Part shown: piece by piece, positions 21,368 to 30,357 of the stretch
Numbering within the stretch: position 1 is the first letter of the stretch
Layout of the letters: each line of letters opens with the position of its first letter
Source of the DNA: Pseudomonadota bacterium
Lineage (GTDB): Bacteria > Pseudomonadota > Gammaproteobacteria > UBA9214
Direction of reading: 5' to 3'
Assembly (NCBI GenBank): GCA_041395565.1
Contig: JAWLAI010000006.1
Span: 1-64,000 of the forward strand
DNA length: 64,000 nt
Translations under genes and position numbers: made by a program
Notes under the pieces: generated by a model
Databases searched by the model: none
What the model saw: the letters and a program-made list of their open reading frames with translations, nothing else
Told to the model about the DNA's origin: nothing

Positions 21368-22132
21368 ATGGATTCGCGGAGCCCCCCCATGACGAGAACC
21401 CACCCTGGCGATGCACGCGATGGTCACACGGATACCTGTTTGACCCTGTTGACTGGCTTTCTCGCACTCCATAGCCAAGCTGCCCGTAAATGCATCGCCG
21501 TTGCGCTGTTGCTTTCCATAACGCATACGGCCACAGCTGCATCAGTCATTTACTCCATCACCTCAGATGCATTCGTGCTGAACAATCCGAACGGGACCTG
21601 GGGTGGCAACCTGAATCTCGGTGCAGGACAGGATATCAACCTTACCGTTGCGTACCGGTTTGCAGCCTTGCCAAGTTCATCGGCGGGCACCACACGCACG
21701 TTTCAACTGGAGGGAATGCGGATATATGACAATACAAACGGCTTGGCATCGGCATTCATCACCGGCACGGGGGACATAACCATTACCTATAACGGTGTTA
21801 CGGATTTTCAGAGTAGCGCCACATACGGCACGCCAGGCGGGAGTTTTCACACAAATGAGCTCCTTGCAGAGCTGGGCGATTTCGGTGACCCCCTGCCTAC
21901 CGGGGCAATATTCGACTCGCTCGTCGAATCCGCTGGCATACTCCGCGTTATTGCCAGGGCCCCCAATTTCGAATTCAATAACATTTCGGGCCTGAACGGA
22001 CTGTCGCTGGATCCGGGCAGCTTCACCTTTCATTCGCAACTCGTCCCCATCCCACCCGCCGTTTATCTCTTTGCTTCCGGTCTGCTGGGATTGATCGGCT
22101 GCAGCAGACGAACGAGGCATTTCAGCAATTAA
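21368..22132 (+). CDS. VPLPA-CTERM (PEP-CTERM-like) exported protein
   Basis: A 254-residue exported protein with an N-terminal hydrophobic segment (about 40-58, ending TATAA) and a beta-rich middle. Its C-terminal sorting signal has VPIPPA at about 226, a hydrophobic helix (VYLFASGLLGLIG) and a basic SRRTRH tail. This tripartite end is the target of exosortases (XrtD-type for VPLPA motifs), which anchor the protein at the cell surface. The long n-region leaves the start uncertain (ATG at 21368 or 21389). A 5-bp inverted repeat, GTGAC-N8-GTCAC, lies at 21299-21316, about 50 bases upstream. Confidence 0.75.
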   Translation: MDSRSPPMTRTHPGDARDGHTDTCLTLLTGFLALHSQAARKCIAVALLLSITHTATAASVIYSITSDAFVLNNPNGTWGGNLNLGAGQDINLTVAYRFAALPSSSAGTTRTFQLEGMRIYDNTNGLASAFITGTGDITITYNGVTDFQSSATYGTPGGSFHTNELLAELGDFGDPLPTGAIFDSLVESAGILRVIARAPNFEFNNISGLNGLSLDPGSFTFHSQLVPIPPAVYLFASGLLGLIGCSRRTRHFSN

Positions 22133-22510
22133 ACGCTGCAAACGTTCAGTCCGGAACGACCTCATCCAGTGCAACTGTCGTTTCCAAGCCGGAATTGAAT
22201 CAAGTCACCGCTTCCAGATCGCATGCCGCGGCGCCCGAAGACGCTCAACGACGCACCTGCATCGGCACTCAAATAACGGCAGCAACCCGCGTAAGCGGGT
22301 ACACTCATCCCATGCCCGAATGCCGGCAGACAGCGAGGTGGGCGGTTCCGTGGTTCAGGTAATGCGCCGGTGGTGAAACTGCTTACCGATCGGACGCGGT
22401 GATACAGCTGCCGATATCCGGTGATACGGGCTGAAATCCCGGCTGGATCCTCGATTATGACGGGCTCGTGTTCATACACGGCATGTGGCCGCGTCGATAA
22501 GGCTCCCCTC
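22133..22510. other. intergenic region between convergent genes
   Basis: About 380 bases between the VPLPA-CTERM gene and the convergent lipoprotein gene. A small hairpin ACCCGC-GTAA-GCGGGT lies near 22290. A 105-codon minus-strand frame here lacks protein-like composition. Nothing else recognisable. Confidence 0.4.
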
Positions 22511-23821
22511 TTACGGACCGGTAGCCAATTTGACGGTGTGGTTCGTCTGATCGGTATACACGATGCTCACCCTGCCTGCGGGATCAACCGCAATTCCGGG
22601 ATTGCCGCCAACCTCACCGACGGCATCGATGTAAGACCTTTCCCAGACACCGCTCACGTTAGTGGCATATTTGAGATCACCGTTCTGATCCTGGTAGGCA
22701 ATATGCACCCTGTCCGCCATATCCAGCGCGATACCCACCCGATCGCCACCGATCCAGCTGAAACTGTCGACCTGCTCATATTGCCACCCGGCGGGTGGAT
22801 TCCAGGCGTGCATCACTGAGAACTGCCTGGTGTAGGCGATATGAACAATGCCTGCGGAATCCACTGCCACGGCGACACCACCCTTGCAGTCATCGGCCAT
22901 TGTCCCGCCCTGCAAGGAACCACCCGTGTTATTCATATAGTAAACGTAACAATCCAGTCCGACGCTTGCAAAGACCAGATGGACATAGCCTGCACTATCG
23001 ACGAGGATGTCCATATCAAGCACCGAAGCATTGGAAAAACCGCTTATGAATTCCGGCTGCCAGGTTCCGGAGGCATTGGTGACATACTTCACATCCCCCA
23101 TGGAACTGCCGGTATAGACGATGTGGGCATTGCCGTTGTCGTCGACGGCAAGCGCATTCACAATCCCGGCAGAGAGATCCGCCGTTTCGGATATCCATAC
23201 ACCGGTCGCATTGCCGGCATGCTTCAGGCTGAAATTCACACTATCCGCATAACTCAGGCGGCCCGCCCCAGACTGATCTATCTGAATGTCGGTATCGCCG
23301 GTAGTGCCGGCGCCACCGTCCACTGTCGCATACACCCAGCCGGCACCATCTCTCCAGGCATGCATGACAACATTGCCGTCCCGGTAGCTGACATGAGGCT
23401 GGTTCCCGGCGTCCAGGGCCAAAGCCGGCTCGCTACCGGTACCAATGGTTTCGGTGTGCCAACCGGCGGTGCCGGGTGTGGTAACGCATACCTGATTGCT
23501 CTGGCCCACGGTGCCAACAGGAAACAGGATGGCATAAATGACGTAACAGTACCGGGTTTGCGGTTCGAGGTTCCTGTCGATAAAACTGGTACCCGACACA
23601 TGAACCGGGAAAGCCGCAGCGCCATTGCGTACGATGTCATAACCGCTCACCAGGCCGGAATGCGGCATCCAGTCCAGGGATGTTTCACTCGGCGTGCTCA
23701 CAGCGACGCTCAGCGTCATCGTCTGCGCAACACCACCTCCCCCGCCGCCGCAGCCAGCCAGCAGCATGAACAGCAAATACAACAAACGTGCGTTGACACG
23801 CGCAGAGGAAAGTTCGAACAC
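22511..23821 (-). CDS. lipoprotein with fibronectin-like domain and seven propeller repeats
   Basis: An outer-envelope lipoprotein: lipobox LLAGC with C24, a poly-Gly linker, a fibronectin type III-like domain (about 35-125), then seven repeats of the form A-x-D-x-x-G-x-x-H-I-x-Y-x-D...K-Y-A-T, as in VGIALDMADRVHIAYQDQ. Seven such blades fit a beta-propeller. No ATG lies just before the lipobox; GTG at 23821 gives a good signal peptide and is chosen, although the frame stays open to 24208. A weak GGCAGG precedes it. Ligand or partner is unknown. Confidence 0.7.
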   Translation of the reverse strand: MFELSSARVNARLLYLLFMLLAGCGGGGGGVAQTMTLSVAVSTPSETSLDWMPHSGLVSGYDIVRNGAAAFPVHVSGTSFIDRNLEPQTRYCYVIYAILFPVGTVGQSNQVCVTTPGTAGWHTETIGTGSEPALALDAGNQPHVSYRDGNVVMHAWRDGAGWVYATVDGGAGTTGDTDIQIDQSGAGRLSYADSVNFSLKHAGNATGVWISETADLSAGIVNALAVDDNGNAHIVYTGSSMGDVKYVTNASGTWQPEFISGFSNASVLDMDILVDSAGYVHLVFASVGLDCYVYYMNNTGGSLQGGTMADDCKGGVAVAVDSAGIVHIAYTRQFSVMHAWNPPAGWQYEQVDSFSWIGGDRVGIALDMADRVHIAYQDQNGDLKYATNVSGVWERSYIDAVGEVGGNPGIAVDPAGRVSIVYTDQTNHTVKLATGP

Positions 23822-24415
23822 CGCTACCTGCCTGCCGGGCAATTCAAGCCAAAATCGATGTGCGGGCACCGCACCGGACAGTAAGATAGCCGATAGACAG
23901 GTAAATGATTTTGACCCTGCGCAAATCCCAGCCCGCGAGCGGGCGCTGTGCTTTCGGATACAACCCGCATGGTGACCACGTCCCGCCCGGCGCCGATGAA
24001 GCCGAACGTTCGGCAGCGTCACCCAGACGCTGGCAACCACCGGCTGCGGTGGGCCAGACATATGCGTCGGGGTGACCGAACATGACGCGTGACGTTCATC
24101 CAGCACTCTGGCAGCACGCTCGATCAAAAGCCACATTGAAACGCCACCAGTTCGATCGCTTGCGTACCCGCAGCAGTGCCCGGCCCGGCAGGACTGGTCG
24201 GTCTGCACCTTGGCGTCTGTTGAGTAAACACCGCGTAAATTTCAGGTCACGGACTGTCCGGATCAGCTCCCCGGATTGGTATGTCTTGATCCAGATCAAG
24301 CGTTTCACGTAGTTCGTGCCAGACCTGTCTGCTACTTTTTCGACATAAGCATCAAACAAGGCGTCCCATCCATGCGCCATGCTGGGGGCTGCGACGCTGA
24401 CTGGGAGGGGGGGAT
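23822..24415. other. divergent intergenic region upstream of the arylsulfotransferase gene
   Basis: About 590 bases between the divergent lipoprotein and arylsulfotransferase genes. It contains an FNR-type box at 24286-24299 and a strong ribosome binding site (GGGAGGGGGG) just before 24416. The reading frames over the rest have no protein-like composition. Confidence 0.45.
24286..24299. promoter_or_regulatory. FNR/ANR-type binding site
   Basis: TTGATCCAGATCAA is an exact TTGAT-N4-ATCAA palindrome, the consensus of the oxygen-sensing regulator FNR/ANR. It lies about 117 bases before the arylsulfotransferase start. If centred at -41.5, transcription would begin near 24334, close to a weak GCTACT -10-like sequence. 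This suggests anaerobic activation of the arylsulfotransferase gene. Confidence 0.6.
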
Positions 24416-25822
24416 ATGACTATCTCGCGAATGGCGGTAATGCTAGCCGGTCTACTGCCGGCAATGCTTCCGGGTGCGGTCAGCGCCTATCAATCGACCC
24501 AGGGCCCGAGCGGTGTATTGCAGCACGACAAACACCGAACCGTGCCGGGTTATACACTGTTCACGCCTGCCACCACGACCTATCTCATCGATATGGAGGG
24601 TGACATCGCCAAGACCTGGCAGTGGGAGCTTGGCGGCGATACACAATTGCTCGAAAACGGCCATCTCCTCAGGCTGGAAGTGCTTCCGTTTCCGGCACGG
24701 CCATCCGGCCTGAACTGGGGCGGCGCATCGGGCATGGTGAGCGAATACACCTGGGATGGCAAACTGGTCTGGCAGCATGCAATCAACAGCGCAGACGAGA
24801 TCAGCCATCACATGATCCACCGTATGCCGAACGGCAATACGCTGGTCATCGTCTGGGAGCGCATAACCTATGCTGACGCCGTGCAGCGGGGTCGTGATCC
24901 CCAGACGCTCAACAACGCCGCTGATCCGGCCGTCGACTGTTATGACAGCGTGGATCCGCCGGGCCGCTACAAGTGCGATTTCTGGCCGGACAAGATCGTG
25001 GAGCTCGACCGCAAGGGTGTGCCGACGGGTTGGGAATGGCGTGCCTGGGACCATGTCTGCAATGCACAGGAGGCCGGTTGTATCGATATCAACTACCGCT
25101 TCCCGATCACACCCCGGTCGCATCGCTCCACAGCGGATTACATGCACGCCAACAGTATCGATTTCGATCCGGAAACGGAGACAATCCTGCTGAACTCGCG
25201 GGTGTTCGGGGAGTTCTTCATCATCGACTACCATACCGGCGAGATCGTCGATCGTTGGGGCAATCCCTGTGCCTATGGTGCTGGCACGTGCCCTTCCTAC
25301 ATGAATGACGGCGATCAGCGCCTGTTCGGCCCCCACGCATCGCATTTCGTGCGTGCGCCGTCTGCTGGGGCGGGGAACGTCCTGATATTCAACAATGGCT
25401 GGATGCAGCCGACGGGCAGCGCGTCGGACGCGCTGGAAGTTGTCCGGAATGCAGCGACCGGCCGTTTCAGCGACGGCGACGTGACCTGGCAATTCGCGAC
25501 GGTGACGCCGACCTACAGCGAGTTCGCCGGTTATGCCCAGGAACTGCCGAACGACAACAGGCTCATCACGATGTCGATGGACGGACATCTCATCGAGGTG
25601 AACCGCGAAAGCGGCGAGATCGTCTGGGAGTTCGTCAGTCCCGTCGTCGGTGCAGAGCTGTTCTGCTATCTCACCGAAGAGCAGGCCCAGGCAAACTTCA
25701 TGTTCCGGGCGCTGCGTTACGCCGCAGATTATCCCGGGCTGAAGGGCAGAAAGCTGCAGCGCGGCAAGCGCTTCGACCCCCGCTGCCCGCCCGTGTGGTC
25801 GAGCAAAACTGATGATGGCTGA
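24416..25822 (+). CDS. arylsulfotransferase (ASST) family protein, exported
   Basis: A 468-residue protein with a signal peptide (residues 1-24, ending VSAYQ) and repeated propeller motifs such as YLIDMEGDIAKTWQWELGG, LLENGHLL, IHRMPNGNTLVIVWE and IIDYHTGEIVDRWGNP, typical of the six-bladed arylsulfotransferase fold. ASST enzymes move sulfate from a phenolic sulfate ester to another phenol without PAPS, in the periplasm. Several His residues (HHMIH, MHANS, GPHASHF) are candidates for the sulfo-carrying His. A perfect FNR box lies upstream. An alternative is a non-catalytic ASST-like propeller. Confidence 0.8.
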   Translation: MTISRMAVMLAGLLPAMLPGAVSAYQSTQGPSGVLQHDKHRTVPGYTLFTPATTTYLIDMEGDIAKTWQWELGGDTQLLENGHLLRLEVLPFPARPSGLNWGGASGMVSEYTWDGKLVWQHAINSADEISHHMIHRMPNGNTLVIVWERITYADAVQRGRDPQTLNNAADPAVDCYDSVDPPGRYKCDFWPDKIVELDRKGVPTGWEWRAWDHVCNAQEAGCIDINYRFPITPRSHRSTADYMHANSIDFDPETETILLNSRVFGEFFIIDYHTGEIVDRWGNPCAYGAGTCPSYMNDGDQRLFGPHASHFVRAPSAGAGNVLIFNNGWMQPTGSASDALEVVRNAATGRFSDGDVTWQFATVTPTYSEFAGYAQELPNDNRLITMSMDGHLIEVNRESGEIVWEFVSPVVGAELFCYLTEEQAQANFMFRALRYAADYPGLKGRKLQRGKRFDPRCPPVWSSKTDDG

Positions 25823-26182
25823 TTGAGGGACTGGGCAAGCGTTACCCACTTGTTTCGGGAGCATCGGCCCTGGCGCCAGCCTGCATGCCAGCGCCCAGCC
25901 CGTGAATCCCTGCGCTCAGATCGGCCGTGTGCAAAGTGCCGATGACCGGCAGGATTGCAGTTGCCATGCAGCTGCCAACCCGGAACAGTCCGCTTTCGGC
26001 CAACATCCGTCATTCCGGCGGAAGCCGGAATCCAGTCAGTCCCGAGCAAATGAAGTCCGAATCCGGCCAACAACGGACATACGCCGAGCAGCCGCATACT
26101 TCTTAAAGGCAGTAAAACGGTAATTTTGAAATTTCTGAGCCAGAATGCTAGCTGCACTAACAACGCATCCCTGCAGATAAGT
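25823..26182. other. intergenic region with a REP-like hairpin
   Basis: About 360 bases between the arylsulfotransferase and the disrupted VPLPA-CTERM gene. It holds the REP-like hairpin at 26008-26033 and is otherwise unremarkable; composition shifts to AT-rich after about 26090. Confidence 0.4.
26008..26033. repeat. REP-like palindromic repeat, copy 1
   Basis: An imperfect palindrome starting CGTCATTCCGGC and ending GCCGGAATCC. It matches a second copy at 61390-61415 at 24 of 26 positions. Repeats of this type are dispersed extragenic elements in many proteobacteria. Confidence 0.65.
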
Positions 26183-26206
26183 AAACGGCCCCTGCGGGGC
26201 CGTTTT
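26183..26206 (-). terminator. intrinsic terminator of the disrupted VPLPA-CTERM gene
   Basis: A perfect 10-bp stem (AAACGGCCCC paired with GGGGCCGTTT) around a TGC loop lies 12 bases beyond the minus-strand stop codon at 26218-26220. The A/T-rich flanks on both sides would give a U-rich tract, so it may work in both directions. Confidence 0.75.
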
Positions 26207-26561
26207 CAAAGGGTTTGTTAATGCACATTTCCGCGCCTTGAAATCCCGATCAACCCAAGTAACCCACAACCAAATAGCAGTGCAGCGGGAGGGAGTGGAA
26301 CAGCCTCTAGATTGCCATAGGTAACGCCTGGTTGACTGCCATTAAAGAACCCAAAATCACCCCCCGTAAAAGTTGCATCAGAAACTATCCATGATTCTAG
26401 AACTGTGGCCCCGTCAAGAATGGTTACCTCAAAGTTACCTGGTGCAAAATCAAGAGTAAAGCTATAAGTAGTATTTCTTGCCCAGCTAAGGCTATTTTCG
26501 CGTAGTATAGTTGCTGTTGCTGTATTTACCCCGGTGTTATGAAGTCCGTTATGTTCCCGAG

Positions 26562-27803
26562 TTACCCACGAAAGTAGACATTCCCTTAGTGAGATAAGAT
26601 GCTAGTGGAGGTGTCACCATGTCGAAGAAAGAAAACCAAGTCCTACCCGGAGTCGTTTCGCCAGGAAGCGGTGAGCTGGCTGATCAACCGGACCGCACGG
26701 CGGCTGATGTTGCCAGGGAGCTAGGTCTGCATGTGGGCCAGATCTACAACTGGCGTACCCAGCTCAACAAGCTGTCGAAGAAGCAGTTTACCGTAGCCGA
26801 TGGCACGAACTACTCACCAGGAAAGAAGGCTGAGATTCGCAAGCTCAAGAAGCGTGTTGCAGAGCTGGAGCAGGAGCGTGATTTCCTAAAAAAAGCGACG
26901 GCGTACTTCGCGAAAGCCGACAAGCGGTACGCCCTGATCGAGTCCTGTCGGCAGGGTTCCGGATCGACATGATGTGCCGGCTGTTGTCGGTGTCGCGATC
27001 CGGCTATTACGCCTGGCGCAAGCGCCCGGTTTGTCCACCAGCGCCAGCGCCGTACGCTGGTTGGTGAGGCGGTGGAGGCCGCCTATCATCAGTTCAGGCT
27101 ACGGTGCGCCACTTGCGGCTTTGGTGAAGTGGAGCTGAATGAACGCGGCATTCCTGCAGTTTGAACCATGTAGCTGATTTACTGAAGGAACGCGGTCTGA
27201 AGCTCGTAACGGGAAGGGCTTCAGATACTTCCTCAGGTCGAGTCGCAGACCAACGTGAACGAGAATCTGCTGGGCCGGCGCTTTGGCGCGGATGAGCCGA
27301 ACGGAAGTGGGTCTCGGACATCACCTACATCCGAGTGGGGCGTGTCTGGCTGTACCTGGCAGCAGTACTGGACCTGTTCTCCCGCAAGGTGGTGGGCTGG
27401 GCGCTGGACACCCACATGCGGGAGAGCTGATTCTGGATGCCTTCACCATGGCGGTCGCACGCCGGGACCTGAAGGACAATGCCCTGATCCACTCGGATCG
27501 CGGTGTACCAGTACCGGGGTAATGAGTATCAGGACGTGTTGCAGGCGCATGGCGTTCGTTGCAGCATGAGCCGGAAGGGGAATTGCTGGGACAATGCGGT
27601 AATGGAGTCCTTCTTCAGTCGCCTGAAGGTGGAGCTGATCATGCAGAGAACTACAAAACCGTTGCTGAAGCGCGTACCGGCATCTTTGAATACATTGAGA
27701 TGTTCTACAATCGGGTTAGACGACACTCGGCCATCGGCTATGTCGTCCGCATGAATATGAGCAGCAGTTCGAGAAATTAACCGTGTCCACGATTTGTAGG
27801 TAA
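26562..27803 (+). mobile_element. degenerate IS3-family insertion sequence
   Basis: About 1,240 bp, bounded by imperfect inverted repeats: left TTACCCACGAAAGTAGACA (26562-26580) and, reverse-complemented, right TACCTACAAATCGTGGACA (27784-27802). The flanks carry AG at 26560-26561 and 27803-27804 (AGT versus AGA if three bases), a worn 3-bp target duplication as expected for IS3 elements. It carries frameshifted orfA and orfB and lies inside a VPLPA-CTERM gene. The exact ends could be off by one or two bases. Confidence 0.8.
26619..27803 (+). pseudogene. IS3-family transposase orfA/orfB, frameshifted
   Basis: OrfA remains (about 26619-26972): the native N-terminus KSYPESFRQEAV is in another frame than the start, and the frame returns at DRTAADVARELGLHVGQIYNW, followed by a leucine-zipper-like coiled coil (KLKKRVAELEQERDFLKKA). 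OrfB pieces follow in shifting frames: [44 protein letters not shown], and [15 protein letters not shown], giving the DDE residues, then [12 protein letters not shown]. At least four frame changes and a stop in orfB rule out an active transposase. Confidence 0.85.
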
Positions 27804-28225
27804 GACCAGTTCGGATCTACCAGAGGATTCCCTGTGTCGATCAGCGACAGATACATGCCATTCAGCAAATTGCCTTGAGCTAGCTGTTTCCAACCAAACA
27901 AGTACATTTGCCCCCTATTTTGGTATCCAAATGTAAACCCAATAATATCGTCATCAGTGCCGCTAATTGTAAATTCTCCAGTAATTAGATTGTTAGTTAC
28001 GTCTATTAAACCTCCACTGCGGAAGATGGAAGGATCACTATTTAAAGTTTGTGTAACGAGTGAATTATCAGGCCCAGATACTACCCAGTTGCTTGCTCCA
28101 TCAAGGGTAACGTAATTTTCTGTTATAAAGGTACTAAGATCTAGCGCAACAGCCCACGAACTAGATGAAAATAGCGCGGCAAGGAATGCTATAAGCACAG
28201 CACGTAAACGGAATATTGCGTTCAT

Positions 28226-29104
28226 TTTGTCTCTCCGTAAGTTCAGTTAAATCACCCATTGCAGAAAAGAGGATGATAACAATTTACATCTTGTTCCTTC
28301 GACTAGCCTGGATTGAGAATCGAAAACAATCCAATACCATGCTATTTACCTTCCTCTGCCCCTTCTTATTAATTTCGTGGAAAGCATATTTGCGACAGTA
28401 GAAGTATTCTTTGATACCGGTCAATAGACACACAGCACACAAAACATGAATGAAGGCTCCTAAAGAATTTAATAGTATTTGATCGTAATAAATATACCGC
28501 CCCAATGACTTGAGTTTTTCTAATTTATCTCACAATGCTCAAAATCCTATGGAAGGGTGTGAAGTACTTTTCTTCCAGTTAGAGTCTTACAGTGAATGTC
28601 CGAATTTACTAAATAGTAGAAACGAACTAGTACATTTGTATTATTCGAAATGACAATTCGCGAATGTCGTAGTTGGGTCGTCTCCCGACCGTTACACAGC
28701 CCTAAAAATAGAAACCGCTAACAGTCCGGAATGGGTCGGCTGTGGACACAGGCAAGTCTCCAGCGTGGAGGACCAACTGCTTCGTCATCCGCCACAACAG
28801 ACCTCCCCCATCAGCCAGGGCAGGTGTCGGAACCCGCAACCCCTGATCGCCATGGTTATTCGCTACTGGCCTGAGATCCCGACTCCGGCACATTGACGAC
28901 CCCGGCTGTTCCAACACGCGGGCAGACAAGACATGCGGTATTCGATCGCCGCCAAGTCAGGACAAGGTTGTTTCCGGTTTACCTTCAGAACATCAACAAG
29001 ATGCCGAAAACACAGGAATCTTCCGTCAGGTGCAGATGAAAGCCGTGCTTTGCAACAGGCATTGCTCGCAGAAGACCTACTCTTGACACAGGCGCAGCCG
29101 GGGC
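28226..29104. other. long AT-rich intergenic region
   Basis: Nearly 880 bases without a convincing gene. 28230-28680 is markedly AT-rich. A 73-codon minus-strand frame at 28284-28505 has a hydrophobic segment and Lys/Ile-rich composition but no clear ribosome binding site. 28700-28930 returns to GC-rich sequence with a small hairpin (TCCAGCGTGGA near 28758). The composition suggests foreign or decayed DNA. Confidence 0.4.
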
Positions 29105-30142
29105 ATGGAAGCGATTGAACTGAATCTTGAAGTACCCGAACCACCGCAGCGAGCCATCTTCGGCGAGCGTCTGGTCGCGGCCCGCGAGGCACGCGGCCTG
29201 GACCTCGGGGAGGTTGTCCGGGTGCTGCGGCTGCCTGCAGCCACCTTGCAAGCACTCGAGTCCAGCTGCTACGAGAAACTGCCCGCGCCGGTTTTCGTGC
29301 GCGGTTATCTGCGCGCCTATGCACGGCTGCTGGGGATGGACGCTGAGGCGCTCGTTGCGGAGTATAACCGGCAGGTCGCAGTGCCCGAGATAGTTCTCGC
29401 GCCGGCAATCAAGGCACGTCCCGAAGCGGCAGCGCGCCATCTGTACAGCCGCGGCGCTTTTGCCTTGATCGTGTTGACCGTAATGGTGCTGCTCGGGTCC
29501 TGGTGGTACCAACGGCCGAATCAGGACATGGCCGACCAATCCCGTACCGTGTCAGCGCAGGCCAGAGACTCGGCTGCACCAGTGACCGGACTTGCCTCAC
29601 CGCAGGCGGGCAAAGCGAATATGCCCCCCGTGTCGCTCGATGCACATGCGCCGCAGCCCCCGGCGAGAGAGGCTGCCGAAGCGCGCGTCGCCGCAATCGA
29701 ATCTGGAACGCCGCCGGCTGGGACACCGGCCGTGGCCGTGCCGGACTTACCCGCCACCAACACCAAGGCTGACACCGTGAAGCACAGGAAAGATGCTGGA
29801 GCACGGCTCCAGCCCACGCTGCCTGACCTGCCGCTTGCACCCCTTGCCTCCGACCACGGCGGGCTCGTGCCAGCGAGTCGCGCCCCCACGGGTATCGAAG
29901 CAATCAGCATCAGGGCAAACGGTGAAAGCTGGGCCGAAGTCGTCGATGGGAACGGCTATCAGCTGCTGTATTATCTGTTGCGTCCGGGCATGGAGTACCG
30001 ACTGCAAGGCCAGCCCCCGTTTCAGGTATTTCTCGGCAATGCGCCGGCCGTGGAACTCAGCCTGAACCACAAACCATTCGATCACACGCCTTTTCGCCGC
30101 AATAACAGCACCGCCCGTTTCACTGTGGATGCCCATCCGTAA
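29105..30142 (+). CDS. RodZ-like helix-turn-helix membrane protein
   Basis: A 345-residue bitopic protein: cytoplasmic helix-turn-helix of the RodZ type (about 18-90, including GERLVAAREARGLDLGEV and FVRGYLRAYARLLGMD), one membrane helix (about 118-135), a long Pro/Ala-rich periplasmic linker, and a C-terminal DUF4115 beta domain (about 262-345, SIRANGESWAEVVDGNG). RodZ links MreB filaments to cell-wall synthesis. It usually sits in a pilF-rodZ-ispG operon; here it stands alone beside an accessory stretch, so it may be a second copy. Confidence 0.85.
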   Translation: MEAIELNLEVPEPPQRAIFGERLVAAREARGLDLGEVVRVLRLPAATLQALESSCYEKLPAPVFVRGYLRAYARLLGMDAEALVAEYNRQVAVPEIVLAPAIKARPEAAARHLYSRGAFALIVLTVMVLLGSWWYQRPNQDMADQSRTVSAQARDSAAPVTGLASPQAGKANMPPVSLDAHAPQPPAREAAEARVAAIESGTPPAGTPAVAVPDLPATNTKADTVKHRKDAGARLQPTLPDLPLAPLASDHGGLVPASRAPTGIEAISIRANGESWAEVVDGNGYQLLYYLLRPGMEYRLQGQPPFQVFLGNAPAVELSLNHKPFDHTPFRRNNSTARFTVDAHP

Positions 30143-30357
30143 GCGTGCACATTGCAAGATGGCACGCAGCGGCTCCTGCTTCCGTTCCTGGCCGCGTCAC
30201 GGAGATGTCCCCGGCAGCTCGGGCGCATTGGCGTCGCTTTGAACTGGCCGCTGCCTTCGTCTGCGGCCCTCGACCCGGTTTCGGCATCTGGGCTCGCCCC
30301 TGAATCGTTAGCTCAGGGTGTGCACTTAACCGCAGGCACCATCAGATCGATCTGCCA

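Larger units (their letters stand above)
26218..28225 (-). pseudogene. VPLPA-CTERM protein with thrombospondin-C-like lectin domain, split by an IS
   Basis: The N-terminal half (28225 down to about 27803) has a signal peptide ending SSSWA and a domain resembling the thrombospondin C-terminal L-lectin fold (DDDIIGFTFGYQNRGQMYLFGWKQ). The C-terminal half (about 26561 down to 26218) continues it (SYSFTLDF-like NTTYSFTLDFAPG, DATFTGGDFGFFN) and ends with VPLPPAALLFGCGLLGLIGISRR, an exosortase sorting signal. An IS3-family element separates them. Removing 26562-27802 and one copy of the 2-3 bp direct repeat joins W-S to R-E-H in frame. GGAGAG precedes the ATG. The intact protein would be surface-anchored. 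Confidence 0.85.

Noticed and set aside
22162..22479. 105-codon minus-strand frame between the VPLPA-CTERM gene and the lipoprotein
   Set aside because: Ser/Arg/Gly-rich with no ribosome binding site and no domain.
28284..28505. 73-codon minus-strand frame with a hydrophobic segment
   Set aside because: Composition could be coding, but there is no ribosome binding site or recognised pattern; noted only within the gap entry.
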